Source: SB21 sp964415295 (GTDB lineage Bacteria; CLD3; SB21). Taken from it: a stretch of DNA of 64,000 nucleotides. The DNA lies in contig CAYPYN010000005.1 in NCBI GenBank assembly GCA_964415295.1, positions 124,001 through 188,000 on the forward strand, read 5' to 3'. This document shows positions 7,698-15,620 of the stretch, piece after piece (the stretch's first letter is position 1; each line of letters starts with the position of its first letter). Under the pieces are notes generated by a model. That model ran no database searches. It saw nothing but the letters and a program-made list of their open reading frames with translations, and had not been told where the DNA came from. The position numbers and the translations under genes were made by a program.

Positions 7698-9047
7698 TTA
7701 CAAAGGGGACAAATTCTCTTTGATAAGATCCCGGGCCTTCTCCATGTCCAGATCTTCCGCTTTGTCAATCCCTTCGGATAACTCGTTGAGGATAAAATCC
7801 TGCACGAGTCCTCTTTGCATGGCCGTCGCATACGGTACACGCATGAAAGATACCATGGTATATTTCGGCACAAAGAGGTTTGAAAAATTTTCTTCCAAAA
7901 TGTGTTCGATCTTCTTTTTCAAGATAAAGCCGGGATCGGACACTTTATCCCGCATTTCATAGAAATTCTCGACAGCCATATCGGCAATGGCATCGGCGTT
8001 GACCTTTCGGAGATTCTCATACGCCTGGAAGACCGCTTCCCAGTTCGATCCGTGTTTTCCTATACACTCATTGAGATAACTGCAGTCTTCGAATGCGCAA
8101 TTCATCCCCTGTCCGAAAAACGGCACGATCGCGTGCGCGGCGTCGCCCAGCAACGCGGCTTTCCCGCCTATGTGCCACGGGGCACATTTGATGGTGATGA
8201 GCGTTCCGACAGGATTACTGAAATAATCTTCCGTCAGGGTGGGCATCAGCGGCAACGCATCCGGAAACTCCTGTTCAAAGAACCTGAGAACGTCCTGTTC
8301 CGTTTTAATGCTGGCAAAACTGTGTTCTCCTTCCATCGGATAGAAAAGCGTACACGTGAAACTTCCATCTAAATTCGGCAGTGCGATGAGCATATAGGTC
8401 TTGCGCGGCCAGATATGCAGGGCATTCTTATCGAGCCGGAATTCCCCGTTCGGTCCCGGAGGGATGGACAGTTCTTTGTAGCCGTGTTCGAGATAACTCT
8501 GCGAAAAATTGAACCGCCCGATCTTCAGCATATCCATCCTGATCGCAGAGGCCGAACCATCCGTGCCAATCACCGTGGCGCCTTTTTCCGAATGTTTGAT
8601 CTTAAGATCCTCATTTGAAAAATGTACTTCTCCCGTTGCGAAATTCATCCCTGTGCACCGCTCATTGAAAAACAGGCTCACGCTGTCGTAGCCTTCTGCA
8701 AGGTCCATCAGACGAATATTCAATTCGCCCCGCGAGACGGCATTGATCACTTCGGAATCGTTTTTGCCGTAGGGCTGAAAATTCAAACGGCCCGCCGGAT
8801 CATGGATCATTCGTCCCTTCATGGGTATCGCGATCTTCATGATATCTTCGTAGAGACCAACTTCCTTTAACGCATGAATCCCTCTTGCCGACAAGGCCAG
8901 GTTGATCGATTTGCCGGCATGGATCTTCATTTTGCGCATGTCGGGACGGCGTTCATAAATGTCTACTTGATAACCTTTCTTAGCCAGATACACCGACAAC
9001 AGTGGTCCGGCTAATCCGGCTCCGATGAGAATGATCTTTTCAGACAT
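7698..9047 (-). CDS. kmo: kynurenine 3-monooxygenase
   Basis: 449-residue FAD monooxygenase that hydroxylates L-kynurenine to 3-hydroxykynurenine with NADPH and oxygen. The FAD-binding GAGLAG is at residues 9-14, followed by the family-typical HAGKSINLALSARG. The second FAD motif GDAAHAIVPFFGQGMN lies near residue 300. The C-terminal region has LFVPKYTMVSFMRVPYATAMQRG, as in bacterial KMO, without the mitochondrial membrane anchor of animal enzymes. It is the last gene of the minus-strand pathway unit, 4 bp after kynureninase. Its 3' end meets the deaminase gene with no spacer, so no classical terminator can sit between them. Confidence 0.95.
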   Translation of the reverse strand: MSEKIILIGAGLAGPLLSVYLAKKGYQVDIYERRPDMRKMKIHAGKSINLALSARGIHALKEVGLYEDIMKIAIPMKGRMIHDPAGRLNFQPYGKNDSEVINAVSRGELNIRLMDLAEGYDSVSLFFNERCTGMNFATGEVHFSNEDLKIKHSEKGATVIGTDGSASAIRMDMLKIGRFNFSQSYLEHGYKELSIPPGPNGEFRLDKNALHIWPRKTYMLIALPNLDGSFTCTLFYPMEGEHSFASIKTEQDVLRFFEQEFPDALPLMPTLTEDYFSNPVGTLITIKCAPWHIGGKAALLGDAAHAIVPFFGQGMNCAFEDCSYLNECIGKHGSNWEAVFQAYENLRKVNADAIADMAVENFYEMRDKVSDPGFILKKKIEHILEENFSNLFVPKYTMVSFMRVPYATAMQRGLVQDFILNELSEGIDKAEDLDMEKARDLIKENLSPL

Positions 9048-9051
9048 GATT

Positions 9052-10323
9052 CTACAGGTTTTGTTTTAGAATTTGCACAAAAGTATGAATATCTGAGAAT
9101 GAATTGTATAAAGGAACCGGCGCCAGCCGTATCACATCGGGCTCCCGCCAGTCGCAGATCACACCTTGCCGGATCAGGTCTTTGAATATTCTCCGGCCGT
9201 TTTGACCTATTCGGATGGATAATTGACAACCGCGCGCTTTCGTTTCAAAGGGTGTAATAATGGAAACCTGCCGATGACCGAGATCGCCTATCAGGAAATC
9301 CATATAAGCGGTCAGCTGTTCCGATTTCTTCCGCAAGGCTTTCATACCCGCTTCGTCAAAAATATCCAGCGAGGCCTTCAGCGCCGCCAACTGAAGGATA
9401 GGGGGATTGCTCAGCTGCCAGCCTTCGGCCGTCGGCATGGGCTGGAACTCAGGGCCCATCAGAAAACGCGTTTTTTTGTCATGCCCCCACCAGCCGGCAA
9501 AACGCGGAAGATTTCGGTCCTTCACATGGAGTTCGTGTATGAAACACCCGGCAATCGATCCGGGACCTGCGTTCAGGTATTTGTACGTACACCAAACGGC
9601 AAAATCGACATTCCAATCGTGCAGCTTCAAAATAATGTTTCCTGCCGCGTGGGCCAGATCGAAACCGACCAAGCATCCTTTCGCATGGGCCGCACGGGTA
9701 ATCCGCTCCATATCAAAGGCCTGTCCGGTATAATAATTGATACCGCCGAACAGCACCAGCGCGATGGAATCGCCTTCTTGGGACAATGTATTTTCGATGT
9801 CTTCGGTACGAATAATGTCTTCTCCCTGCCTCGGCTTCATCTCTATCAGTGATTTGGTCGGATCGAATCCGTGAAATCGTAACTGAGAAGCAACGGCGTA
9901 TTGATCGGACGGAAACGCACTCTGCTCGATGAGGATTTTGTACCTCTTGGCGGACGGGCGATAAAAGGATATCATCATCAGATGCAAATTCACCGTCAGC
10001 GAATTCATATTGACCACTTCACGCGCTTTGGCGCCCACAAGCCGGGCCGTCGCAGGAGTAAGGTATTCGTGATATGCAACCCAGGGGTTCTTTCCGTGAA
10101 AATGCCCTTCGACGCCGAGCCTTGCCCAGTCTTTCATTTCCTGTTCAATATACGCTCTGGCCGTTCTCGGCTGCAAACCCAGTGAGTTACCGCATAAATA
10201 GACAAAAGGTTTTCCGTTCCTTTGTACTGGAAAATGAAATTGTTTCCTGAAATGTCTCAGGGGATCTTTGGAATCCAGCGCGAGCGCGAAGCCCTTTGAA
10301 TTCTTTAAATATTTATGTTTCAT
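9052..10323 (-). CDS. kynU: kynureninase
   Basis: 423-residue PLP enzyme that cleaves kynurenine or 3-hydroxykynurenine to (3-hydroxy)anthranilate and alanine. The conserved YLCGNSLGLQPRTA is near residue 42 and the cofactor Lys248 is in WCTYKYLNAGPG. GWWGHDKKTRFLMG and the C-terminal CDWREPDVIRLAPVPLYNS are also typical. The start codon overlaps the stop of the formamidase gene by 4 bp (ATGA), indicating tight coupling. With KMO and HAAO present, the physiological substrate is most likely 3-hydroxykynurenine. Confidence 0.96.
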   Translation of the reverse strand: MKHKYLKNSKGFALALDSKDPLRHFRKQFHFPVQRNGKPFVYLCGNSLGLQPRTARAYIEQEMKDWARLGVEGHFHGKNPWVAYHEYLTPATARLVGAKAREVVNMNSLTVNLHLMMISFYRPSAKRYKILIEQSAFPSDQYAVASQLRFHGFDPTKSLIEMKPRQGEDIIRTEDIENTLSQEGDSIALVLFGGINYYTGQAFDMERITRAAHAKGCLVGFDLAHAAGNIILKLHDWNVDFAVWCTYKYLNAGPGSIAGCFIHELHVKDRNLPRFAGWWGHDKKTRFLMGPEFQPMPTAEGWQLSNPPILQLAALKASLDIFDEAGMKALRKKSEQLTAYMDFLIGDLGHRQVSIITPFETKARGCQLSIRIGQNGRRIFKDLIRQGVICDWREPDVIRLAPVPLYNSFSDIHTFVQILKQNL

Positions 10324-11138
10324 TTTATTATTGGTTTAAAAAGCAGAGGTCGGCTGGGCGCCGCATCGGCAATAAATCCGGGTATTTGTATGTTCAAAAA
10401 ATACTTTCCATCAGCAATCTCATCCGGAACAAATATCATTTCCGTAATGGTCTTTATTGAACAGGCCTCCGGATCAACGTCGTGACGGCCCTGTGGAACG
10501 GCCCAGTACATGTGGTGAGCGCTTAATTTCCCCTCGTCGTACGCGCGGTCTACCGAAGGTGTATCGATCAGCAAGTGTTCAATATTTAGTTCCGTTATGT
10601 AATCCATGGCCTCCAATGAGAAGAACGGAGCCGGATAAATTTCGTAATTCCTTTCTTTCTTGGCGGCTTCATTAGGTTTCGTACGAATCACCAAAGCCTT
10701 CAGGAAATCTTTGGAAGCATCACGCAATTCATAATAAAGCTGCTTGGCGGTTATCAGACGATCGTCCCTCAGCTTTTCGGGAGAATAAGTCTCCGATGTG
10801 CTTTCTGCCGGTTCCGGATCGATGGTGATCAGCGTCGACGGGATCAACAATTCCTGCAGTGTCCGATGAAGGGAAATACGTTCCTGTGAGATATGTCCTA
10901 CGCATTCGGTATGTGTGCCGTTGCAATGGGGTGTGATCGTGTGGGTCTCGAAATTGCAGCTTCCTCCGCGGCGCGTGTCACCAATAAAATGCGCATCTTC
11001 ATAGGGTCCGGACACCGCGGGCGGGACACCGTAAATTTGGGGCTGTGCGCCGTTGAACTGCAGGGGAATGGAAATATCGATAGGATTCTTAATGTCGACG
11101 GAAAACGATTGATCGGAAAGTTGGACGGAAATCTTCAT
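10320..11138 (-). CDS. cyclase-family protein, probable kynurenine formamidase
   Basis: 272 residues of the Cyclase (KynB-type) metal-dependent hydrolase family. The metal-binding signature appears as HCNGTHTECVGH (His71, His76, Glu78, His82); the usual Asp after the second His is Glu here. A later segment LLIDTPSVDRAYDEGKLSAHH matches the second half of the active site. Placed directly before kynureninase with a 4-bp overlap, it is the best candidate for hydrolysing N-formylkynurenine to kynurenine and formate, the only upper-pathway step not otherwise covered. It is longer than classical KynB (about 210 residues), so it belongs to a divergent branch and the substrate is inferred from context. 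Confidence 0.8.
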   Translation of the reverse strand: MKISVQLSDQSFSVDIKNPIDISIPLQFNGAQPQIYGVPPAVSGPYEDAHFIGDTRRGGSCNFETHTITPHCNGTHTECVGHISQERISLHRTLQELLIPSTLITIDPEPAESTSETYSPEKLRDDRLITAKQLYYELRDASKDFLKALVIRTKPNEAAKKERNYEIYPAPFFSLEAMDYITELNIEHLLIDTPSVDRAYDEGKLSAHHMYWAVPQGRHDVDPEACSIKTITEMIFVPDEIADGKYFLNIQIPGFIADAAPSRPLLFKPIIK

Positions 11139-11162
11139 ATTCTAAAATAGTGAACTCGTTTC

Positions 11163-12176
11163 TCAAATAAAATCGGATTTTGACAGACCCAGCCATTCCA
11201 GCGCCGTACCGTGAAGCAGTCTTTCTTTCTCTGTTATACTCAAGTCTTTCATGGATTCGATCATTAATCCCGGAACGGCTTCTCCCAAAGGAAATGGGTA
11301 ATCCGAGCCCAGCGCGATAGCGCTCACACCGGTCAGCTCGATCAGATACTTGAGCATTTTGTCGTCATGAACAAGGGAATCGAGATAGAATTTTCCAAGA
11401 TAGTCACGCGGACTGCGTTTATTGTCCACCGCGCAGAGATCAGGACGAACCAGGAACCCGTGTTCGATCCTCCCGATCGTTGCCGGAAAAGACCCGCCGC
11501 CATGCGCAAAAGCCACACGCAGTTTAGGAAGTTTTTCAAATATGCCTCCGAAGATCATGGAACATATCGCAAGGGACGTTTCCGCCGGCATACCCACGAG
11601 CCAGGGCAGCCAATATTTTGTCATTTTTTCCTTCCCCATCATATCCCAGGGATGAACGAACAATGCGGCGCCCATTTCTTCGGCCGCTTCAAAGAATGGA
11701 AAAAGGTTTTCATCATTCAAATTCCACTCATTGACATGCGATCCGATCTGAATGCCCGCAAACCCGAGATCGTTCATGCAGCGTTCCATTTCACGTACCG
11801 CCAACTGCGGATCCTGAAGAGGAACGGTACCCAATCCGACAAACCTATTGGGAAACCCTTCCACAACATCTGCTATATGGTCGTTGAGAATTTTGGACAG
11901 ATCCAGCGCATCCTGCGGCTTGGCCCAGTAACTGAACATGACCGGTACGGTGGACAACACCTGCACCTTCACACCGTGTTTATTGCATTCATCGATCCTT
12001 ACATCCGGATCCCAGCAGTTCGATTCGATCTCCCGGAAAGCTTTTCCGTCTATCATCATCCGGGCGCAGCAAGGCCGGTAATGATCGAGCTGAACAAAAC
12101 CGCCGTAACCGTATCGCTCTTTCAGGTTCGGCCAGTTCTCCGGTAGGATATGCGTATGAATGTCTATTTTTAGCAT
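11163..12176 (-). CDS. 2-amino-3-carboxymuconate-6-semialdehyde decarboxylase (ACMSD)
   Basis: 337-residue amidohydrolase-superfamily decarboxylase. Zinc ligands are visible at the family positions: His7 and His9 (DIHTHILP), His175 (FVHPWD), catalytic His225 (FAHGGGSFP) and Asp292 (GSDYPFPLGE). The length and spacing match the Pseudomonas enzyme. It converts the unstable HAAO product to 2-aminomuconate semialdehyde, steering carbon away from spontaneous quinolinate formation and therefore away from NAD synthesis. It lies 3 bp after the SRPBCC-like gene and 24 bp before the formamidase gene in one minus-strand unit. Confidence 0.95.
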   Translation of the reverse strand: MLKIDIHTHILPENWPNLKERYGYGGFVQLDHYRPCCARMMIDGKAFREIESNCWDPDVRIDECNKHGVKVQVLSTVPVMFSYWAKPQDALDLSKILNDHIADVVEGFPNRFVGLGTVPLQDPQLAVREMERCMNDLGFAGIQIGSHVNEWNLNDENLFPFFEAAEEMGAALFVHPWDMMGKEKMTKYWLPWLVGMPAETSLAICSMIFGGIFEKLPKLRVAFAHGGGSFPATIGRIEHGFLVRPDLCAVDNKRSPRDYLGKFYLDSLVHDDKMLKYLIELTGVSAIALGSDYPFPLGEAVPGLMIESMKDLSITEKERLLHGTALEWLGLSKSDFI

Positions 12177-12179
12177 GAA

Positions 12180-12755
12180 CTATTTCTCGGACTCCCGCTT
12201 GATGATCTTCAGCATTTCTTTTCGGATCAGTCCGCTAAAAGGGCCGATAAGACCCCAATAACTTCTGAATCTCTCACGGCTCTTTTCATCCGTGCAGTGC
12301 ACCCGCGTCTCCGTTGTCAACAAAGTAACGTTGTCAGTTTCAGCTTTGAGAGAAAAGTTCCAGGTCGCTTTGGCATAGCCCGAATCACTAAAATCCGTAA
12401 ACTGTTTCGGCTCAATTCTTCTGATGTTGCCGGTTAATTTCCAAAATTGTCCCACAACTCCGATGACAAGTTCCTCGTTCGGCCTTTCGTCGAGCAGAAT
12501 GAAACCCGTACCGGCCATATCGCTTATCGTAAGCCGCTTGTGACCGCCACGACTTGAACGTGACCTGAATATCATAGGCAGGCCGCGAAGCAGGAACAGA
12601 ACACGTATGATCGGCGAGTCGTTGATGTCGGCATTCTTTAGCGAAGAATAAACTTTATGGACAGGTGCAGAAACGGTTGTCGCATAACTCTTTGAAATGT
12701 CGAATTCCGGCATATATCTGTCTATGATCATGACGCTAATCGCCATCTCCTCCAT
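12180..12755 (-). CDS. SRPBCC-like (START/Bet v1 fold) protein in kynurenine unit
   Basis: 191 residues with no signal peptide or membrane segment. The pattern DISKSYATTVSAPVHKVYSSLKNADI at the start, a central basic RSRSSRGGHKRLTISD loop and the C-terminal RFRSYWGLIGPFSGLIRKEMLK helix are typical of the SRPBCC ligand-binding fold, a cavity-forming fold also used by polyketide cyclases. It sits between HAAO and ACMSD with 3-4 bp spacing on both sides, so co-expression is nearly certain. The N-terminus is uncertain: several Met codons occur in the first 15 residues. No known kynurenine step is unfilled that requires it; binding an unstable intermediate is possible but speculative. Confidence 0.6.
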   Translation of the reverse strand: MEEMAISVMIIDRYMPEFDISKSYATTVSAPVHKVYSSLKNADINDSPIIRVLFLLRGLPMIFRSRSSRGGHKRLTISDMAGTGFILLDERPNEELVIGVVGQFWKLTGNIRRIEPKQFTDFSDSGYAKATWNFSLKAETDNVTLLTTETRVHCTDEKSRERFRSYWGLIGPFSGLIRKEMLKIIKRESEK

Positions 12756-12759
12756 TCCA

Positions 12760-13284
12760 TCAGCTCTTCAGAACGGGACGCTCCATCTTGGTTCCGCATT
12801 TTTTGCAGGTACAATTGGCTTCGTTATTATAGAATCGTTCGAAGATCGGCGGAAGTTGAGACACGATATTTGTGAGCGGGATGTATTCGTCGTATAATTT
12901 GGTGCCGCATTTTTCGCAGTACCACTGGAAGCCATCCAACTCGTTTTCATCGCGTTTACGTTCCACCACAAGTCCAACCGTATTGGCGGGACGTTGCGGC
13001 GAGTGGGGCGTTCGCGGAGGGAGAAGAAAGATATCGCCTTCGTTGATCGGAATATCGCGGGGCTCGCCGTTCTCAATGATCTTAAGGACCATGTTGCCTT
13101 CTATCTGGTAATAGAACTCTTCACCTTCGTTGTAATGATAATCCTTACGTGCATTCGGGCCGCCGACCACCATGATGATGAATTCGGTATCTTTCCAGAC
13201 CACCTGATTTCCCACCGGCGGCTTAAGTAAATGGCGGTGTTCGTCGATCCATTTCTTGAAATTGAAAGCGGCCAGTTTTCCCAT
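12760..13284 (-). CDS. nbaC: 3-hydroxyanthranilate 3,4-dioxygenase
   Basis: 174-residue cupin-fold extradiol dioxygenase that opens 3-hydroxyanthranilate to 2-amino-3-carboxymuconate semialdehyde. Iron ligands are His50 and Glu56 (DYHYNEGEEFYYQ) and His94 (RTPHSPQRP). Substrate residues Arg46, Arg98 and Glu109 are at the expected places. The C-terminal rubredoxin-like metal site of bacterial enzymes is intact with Cys123, Cys126, Cys160 and Cys163. It is the first pathway gene of the minus-strand unit, 24 bp downstream of an unknown gene, so transcription may start further upstream. Confidence 0.96.
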   Translation of the reverse strand: MGKLAAFNFKKWIDEHRHLLKPPVGNQVVWKDTEFIIMVVGGPNARKDYHYNEGEEFYYQIEGNMVLKIIENGEPRDIPINEGDIFLLPPRTPHSPQRPANTVGLVVERKRDENELDGFQWYCEKCGTKLYDEYIPLTNIVSQLPPIFERFYNNEANCTCKKCGTKMERPVLKS

Positions 13285-13308
13285 GGTCTTATCCTTTCGC
13301 CTTTCGGT

Positions 13309-13956
13309 TTAATTCAATTTGTAATTGTATTCAAACCATTGTTCCGCCGAAGCGGCTCTTGTATCACCGGTAGCTTTTTCTGATATCTTCCGCTGAGCAT
13401 TCTCAATGGCTTTTGTAATGAAAGAATGGCTCATGAAGGTGTTTTTGTCCCAATCCAGTTTTTCCAACAGGGCCATGATCTTATCCGAGCCGAAAGGTTT
13501 CAGCAGGTCGGCATCCATGGATTCATAAAAGCAAACGGTGCAGGACGATATCCGATTGGTCCATGCCAGTACGTCCTCATCCCGTTCAAACCGCGGGTAA
13601 TGTTCGGCCACCATGACATATGTCTTTTTGTTGGTCGTGATGGGTGTTTCATTTTCCGTGATGGTATTAACGATCTGATCGGAATCGATCATGCAGATTG
13701 AATCGGAAAAATAACCGTCCGTCCACTTGGACAGATCAAGGGCGGATTTGAATTCCATCCACCGCCTCTTTTTGTTGTGCAGCAGCGTCTGGAGTTCTTC
13801 TTTGGTATGATCAAAATGATAAACGATCAGCACCAGATGACCTTCCCGGGCGAGATCCTCGCAATCGAGAAGTATGCCGTCGTATTTTCTCAGACGTTCC
13901 GACCAGATCTTATCTTCGACGCGTAGAGAAGTTTGCTTTTTTCCGAATCCAAACAT
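13309..13956 (-). CDS. conserved hypothetical cytosolic protein
   Basis: 215 residues, no signal peptide or membrane segment. It begins MFGFGKKQTSLRVEDKIW and contains a strand-helix pattern GHLVLIVYHFDHTKEELQTLL, then YVMVAEHYPRFERDEDVLAW and a Cys pair in SSCTVCFYES. The C-terminal part ends KATGDTRAASAEQWFEYNYKLN. I do not recognise a defined family with confidence. It lies 24 bp upstream of HAAO and 40 bp downstream of zwf on the same strand, so it may link the pentose-phosphate genes and the kynurenine genes in one long transcript. Confidence 0.6.
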   Translation of the reverse strand: MFGFGKKQTSLRVEDKIWSERLRKYDGILLDCEDLAREGHLVLIVYHFDHTKEELQTLLHNKKRRWMEFKSALDLSKWTDGYFSDSICMIDSDQIVNTITENETPITTNKKTYVMVAEHYPRFERDEDVLAWTNRISSCTVCFYESMDADLLKPFGSDKIMALLEKLDWDKNTFMSHSFITKAIENAQRKISEKATGDTRAASAEQWFEYNYKLN

Positions 13957-13996
13957 GCGGTTTCACCAATGACCATCAAAAAAAGACTGTTTATTT

Positions 13997-15535
13997 CTAG
14001 TTACGCCATTTCCGCCCGTCGTTGGTCAGAAGCAATTCCGATTCCAGCGGACCCCAGGTTCCGGACGGATAATTCGGAAATCCTTTCGGAGCATTTTTCT
14101 GCCACCGCTGAAGAATCGGCATCACCAGCCACCAGGCCACTTCCACCATATCTTTTCGCATAAACAGTGTGGCGTCGCCGCGCATACAATCTAGAATGAG
14201 ACGCTGATATGCTTCGGCGATTTCGGCGTTAAAGGCCTCGTGGTACGCAAAGTGCATGTTGACCGATTTAAGATTCATATCCGGGCCCGGAACTTTGGCT
14301 TCAAAACTCATCGTAATACTTTCATCGGGCTGGATCTGGAGCACCAGTACGTTGGGCGCCGGATCTTCGGAGGAGGATCGGGTGAACATCATGTGCGGTG
14401 TTCGCTTAAAAAATATCGCGATCTCACTGTCCCGGCGCGGCATGCGTTTGCCGCTGCGTATATAAAAAGGCACGCCCGACCAGCGCCAATTGTCAATAAA
14501 GAGTTTAGCGGCTACAAAAGTCTCGGTGGACGATTCCGCGTTGACCTTTTGTTCCTGCCGGTATCCTTTGACCATTTCATTGTGAACGACGCCGGCCGCG
14601 TATTGTCCGCGTACGACGAACTTATCAACTTCCTCTTCTTTTATAGGCCTGATGGCGCGCATGACCTTCACGCGTTCGTCGCGAACGGCATTGGCGTCAA
14701 ACGTGCTTGGCGGTTCCATCGCCACCAGGGTCAGAACCTGCAGTACATGATTCTGGATCATGTCACGCAAGGCGCCCGATTCTTCATAGTAGCCGCCGCG
14801 ATCCTCGACGCCCAGACTTTCGGCCGCCGTGATCTGTATGTGATCAATATAGTTCCTGTTCCACAATGGTTCGAAAATACCGTTGGCGAAACGGAAAGCC
14901 ATCACGTTTTGTACGGTTTCCTTGCCGAGATAGTGATCGATTCGGTAGACTTGCCATTCTTCAAAAGCTTTGGCGATCTCCGCATTGAGCTGACGCGCGG
15001 ACTCGAGATCCCGTCCGAAAGGCTTTTCGATAATGATACGCCGCCAGTAATTGGAACCCTTAACCTGAGACATACCGTGCGAAGCGAGCTGATGGGTAAT
15101 GACCGGAAAAACACTGGGCGGTGTGGAAAGATAATAAATCCGGTTATCGGTGCAGTTGCGTGATTCGCAGTTGCGGTGAATCAATTCCTCCAGCTGGGTA
15201 TACAGCGCATCCTCCTCAAATCCGCCACCGATATAATAAACGCTGCTAATAAACCGTTTCAATATCTCTTGGTCCGCATTCTCTGCCTTGGCAAAATTAT
15301 GCAGTGCATCGTTGACCATAACCCGGTATTCTTCGGTGGTCATGATCGGCTTGCCGCATCCGATGATCGTATAATTCTCCGGAAGCAAGTCTTCTTTGGC
15401 GGAATTGAAAAGAGCGGGCAGAATCTTACGTCGCGTCAGATCCCCCGATCCTCCGAATATTACCATTGAAAATGTGCCGGCTCTGGCTTCGTTCTTGACT
15501 TTTCGTAAGGCTTCGTCCGCATGAAGATTGGACAT
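13997..15535 (-). CDS. zwf: glucose-6-phosphate 1-dehydrogenase
   Basis: 512-residue G6PDH, the first enzyme of the oxidative pentose phosphate pathway, yielding NAD(P)H and 6-phosphogluconolactone. The dinucleotide site reads IFGGSGDLTRRKILPALF near residue 27. The substrate motifs IEKPFGRDL and RIDHYLGKETVQN are intact, and the C-terminus has RLILDCMRGDATLFMRKDMVE. It lies 85 bp after gnd. The lactonase gene that completes the set is separate, at 40285-41022. Confidence 0.97.
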   Translation of the reverse strand: MSNLHADEALRKVKNEARAGTFSMVIFGGSGDLTRRKILPALFNSAKEDLLPENYTIIGCGKPIMTTEEYRVMVNDALHNFAKAENADQEILKRFISSVYYIGGGFEEDALYTQLEELIHRNCESRNCTDNRIYYLSTPPSVFPVITHQLASHGMSQVKGSNYWRRIIIEKPFGRDLESARQLNAEIAKAFEEWQVYRIDHYLGKETVQNVMAFRFANGIFEPLWNRNYIDHIQITAAESLGVEDRGGYYEESGALRDMIQNHVLQVLTLVAMEPPSTFDANAVRDERVKVMRAIRPIKEEEVDKFVVRGQYAAGVVHNEMVKGYRQEQKVNAESSTETFVAAKLFIDNWRWSGVPFYIRSGKRMPRRDSEIAIFFKRTPHMMFTRSSSEDPAPNVLVLQIQPDESITMSFEAKVPGPDMNLKSVNMHFAYHEAFNAEIAEAYQRLILDCMRGDATLFMRKDMVEVAWWLVMPILQRWQKNAPKGFPNYPSGTWGPLESELLLTNDGRKWRN

Positions 15536-15620
15536 AGTTTACTCTTTCTGCATTCGGATTAAGTTTCATAGAAGAAACGATTACGTAACACCATGGATCA
15601 ATAAACCAATGATGTTTCTT

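Noticed and set aside
9223..9852. 209-codon plus-strand frame opposite kynureninase
   Set aside because: Antisense shadow; no ribosome site and no family features.
11367..12146. 259-codon plus-strand frame opposite ACMSD
   Set aside because: Antisense shadow of a gene with all catalytic residues in place.
10320..13284. NAD biosynthesis from tryptophan via quinolinate
   Set aside because: ACMSD, semialdehyde dehydrogenase and deaminase are present and no quinolinate phosphoribosyltransferase gene is here, so the set is catabolic.
14240..15163. Long plus-strand open frame (about 307 codons) opposite zwf
   Set aside because: It lies fully antisense to a strongly conserved enzyme and has no recognisable domain; the composition mirrors the real gene.
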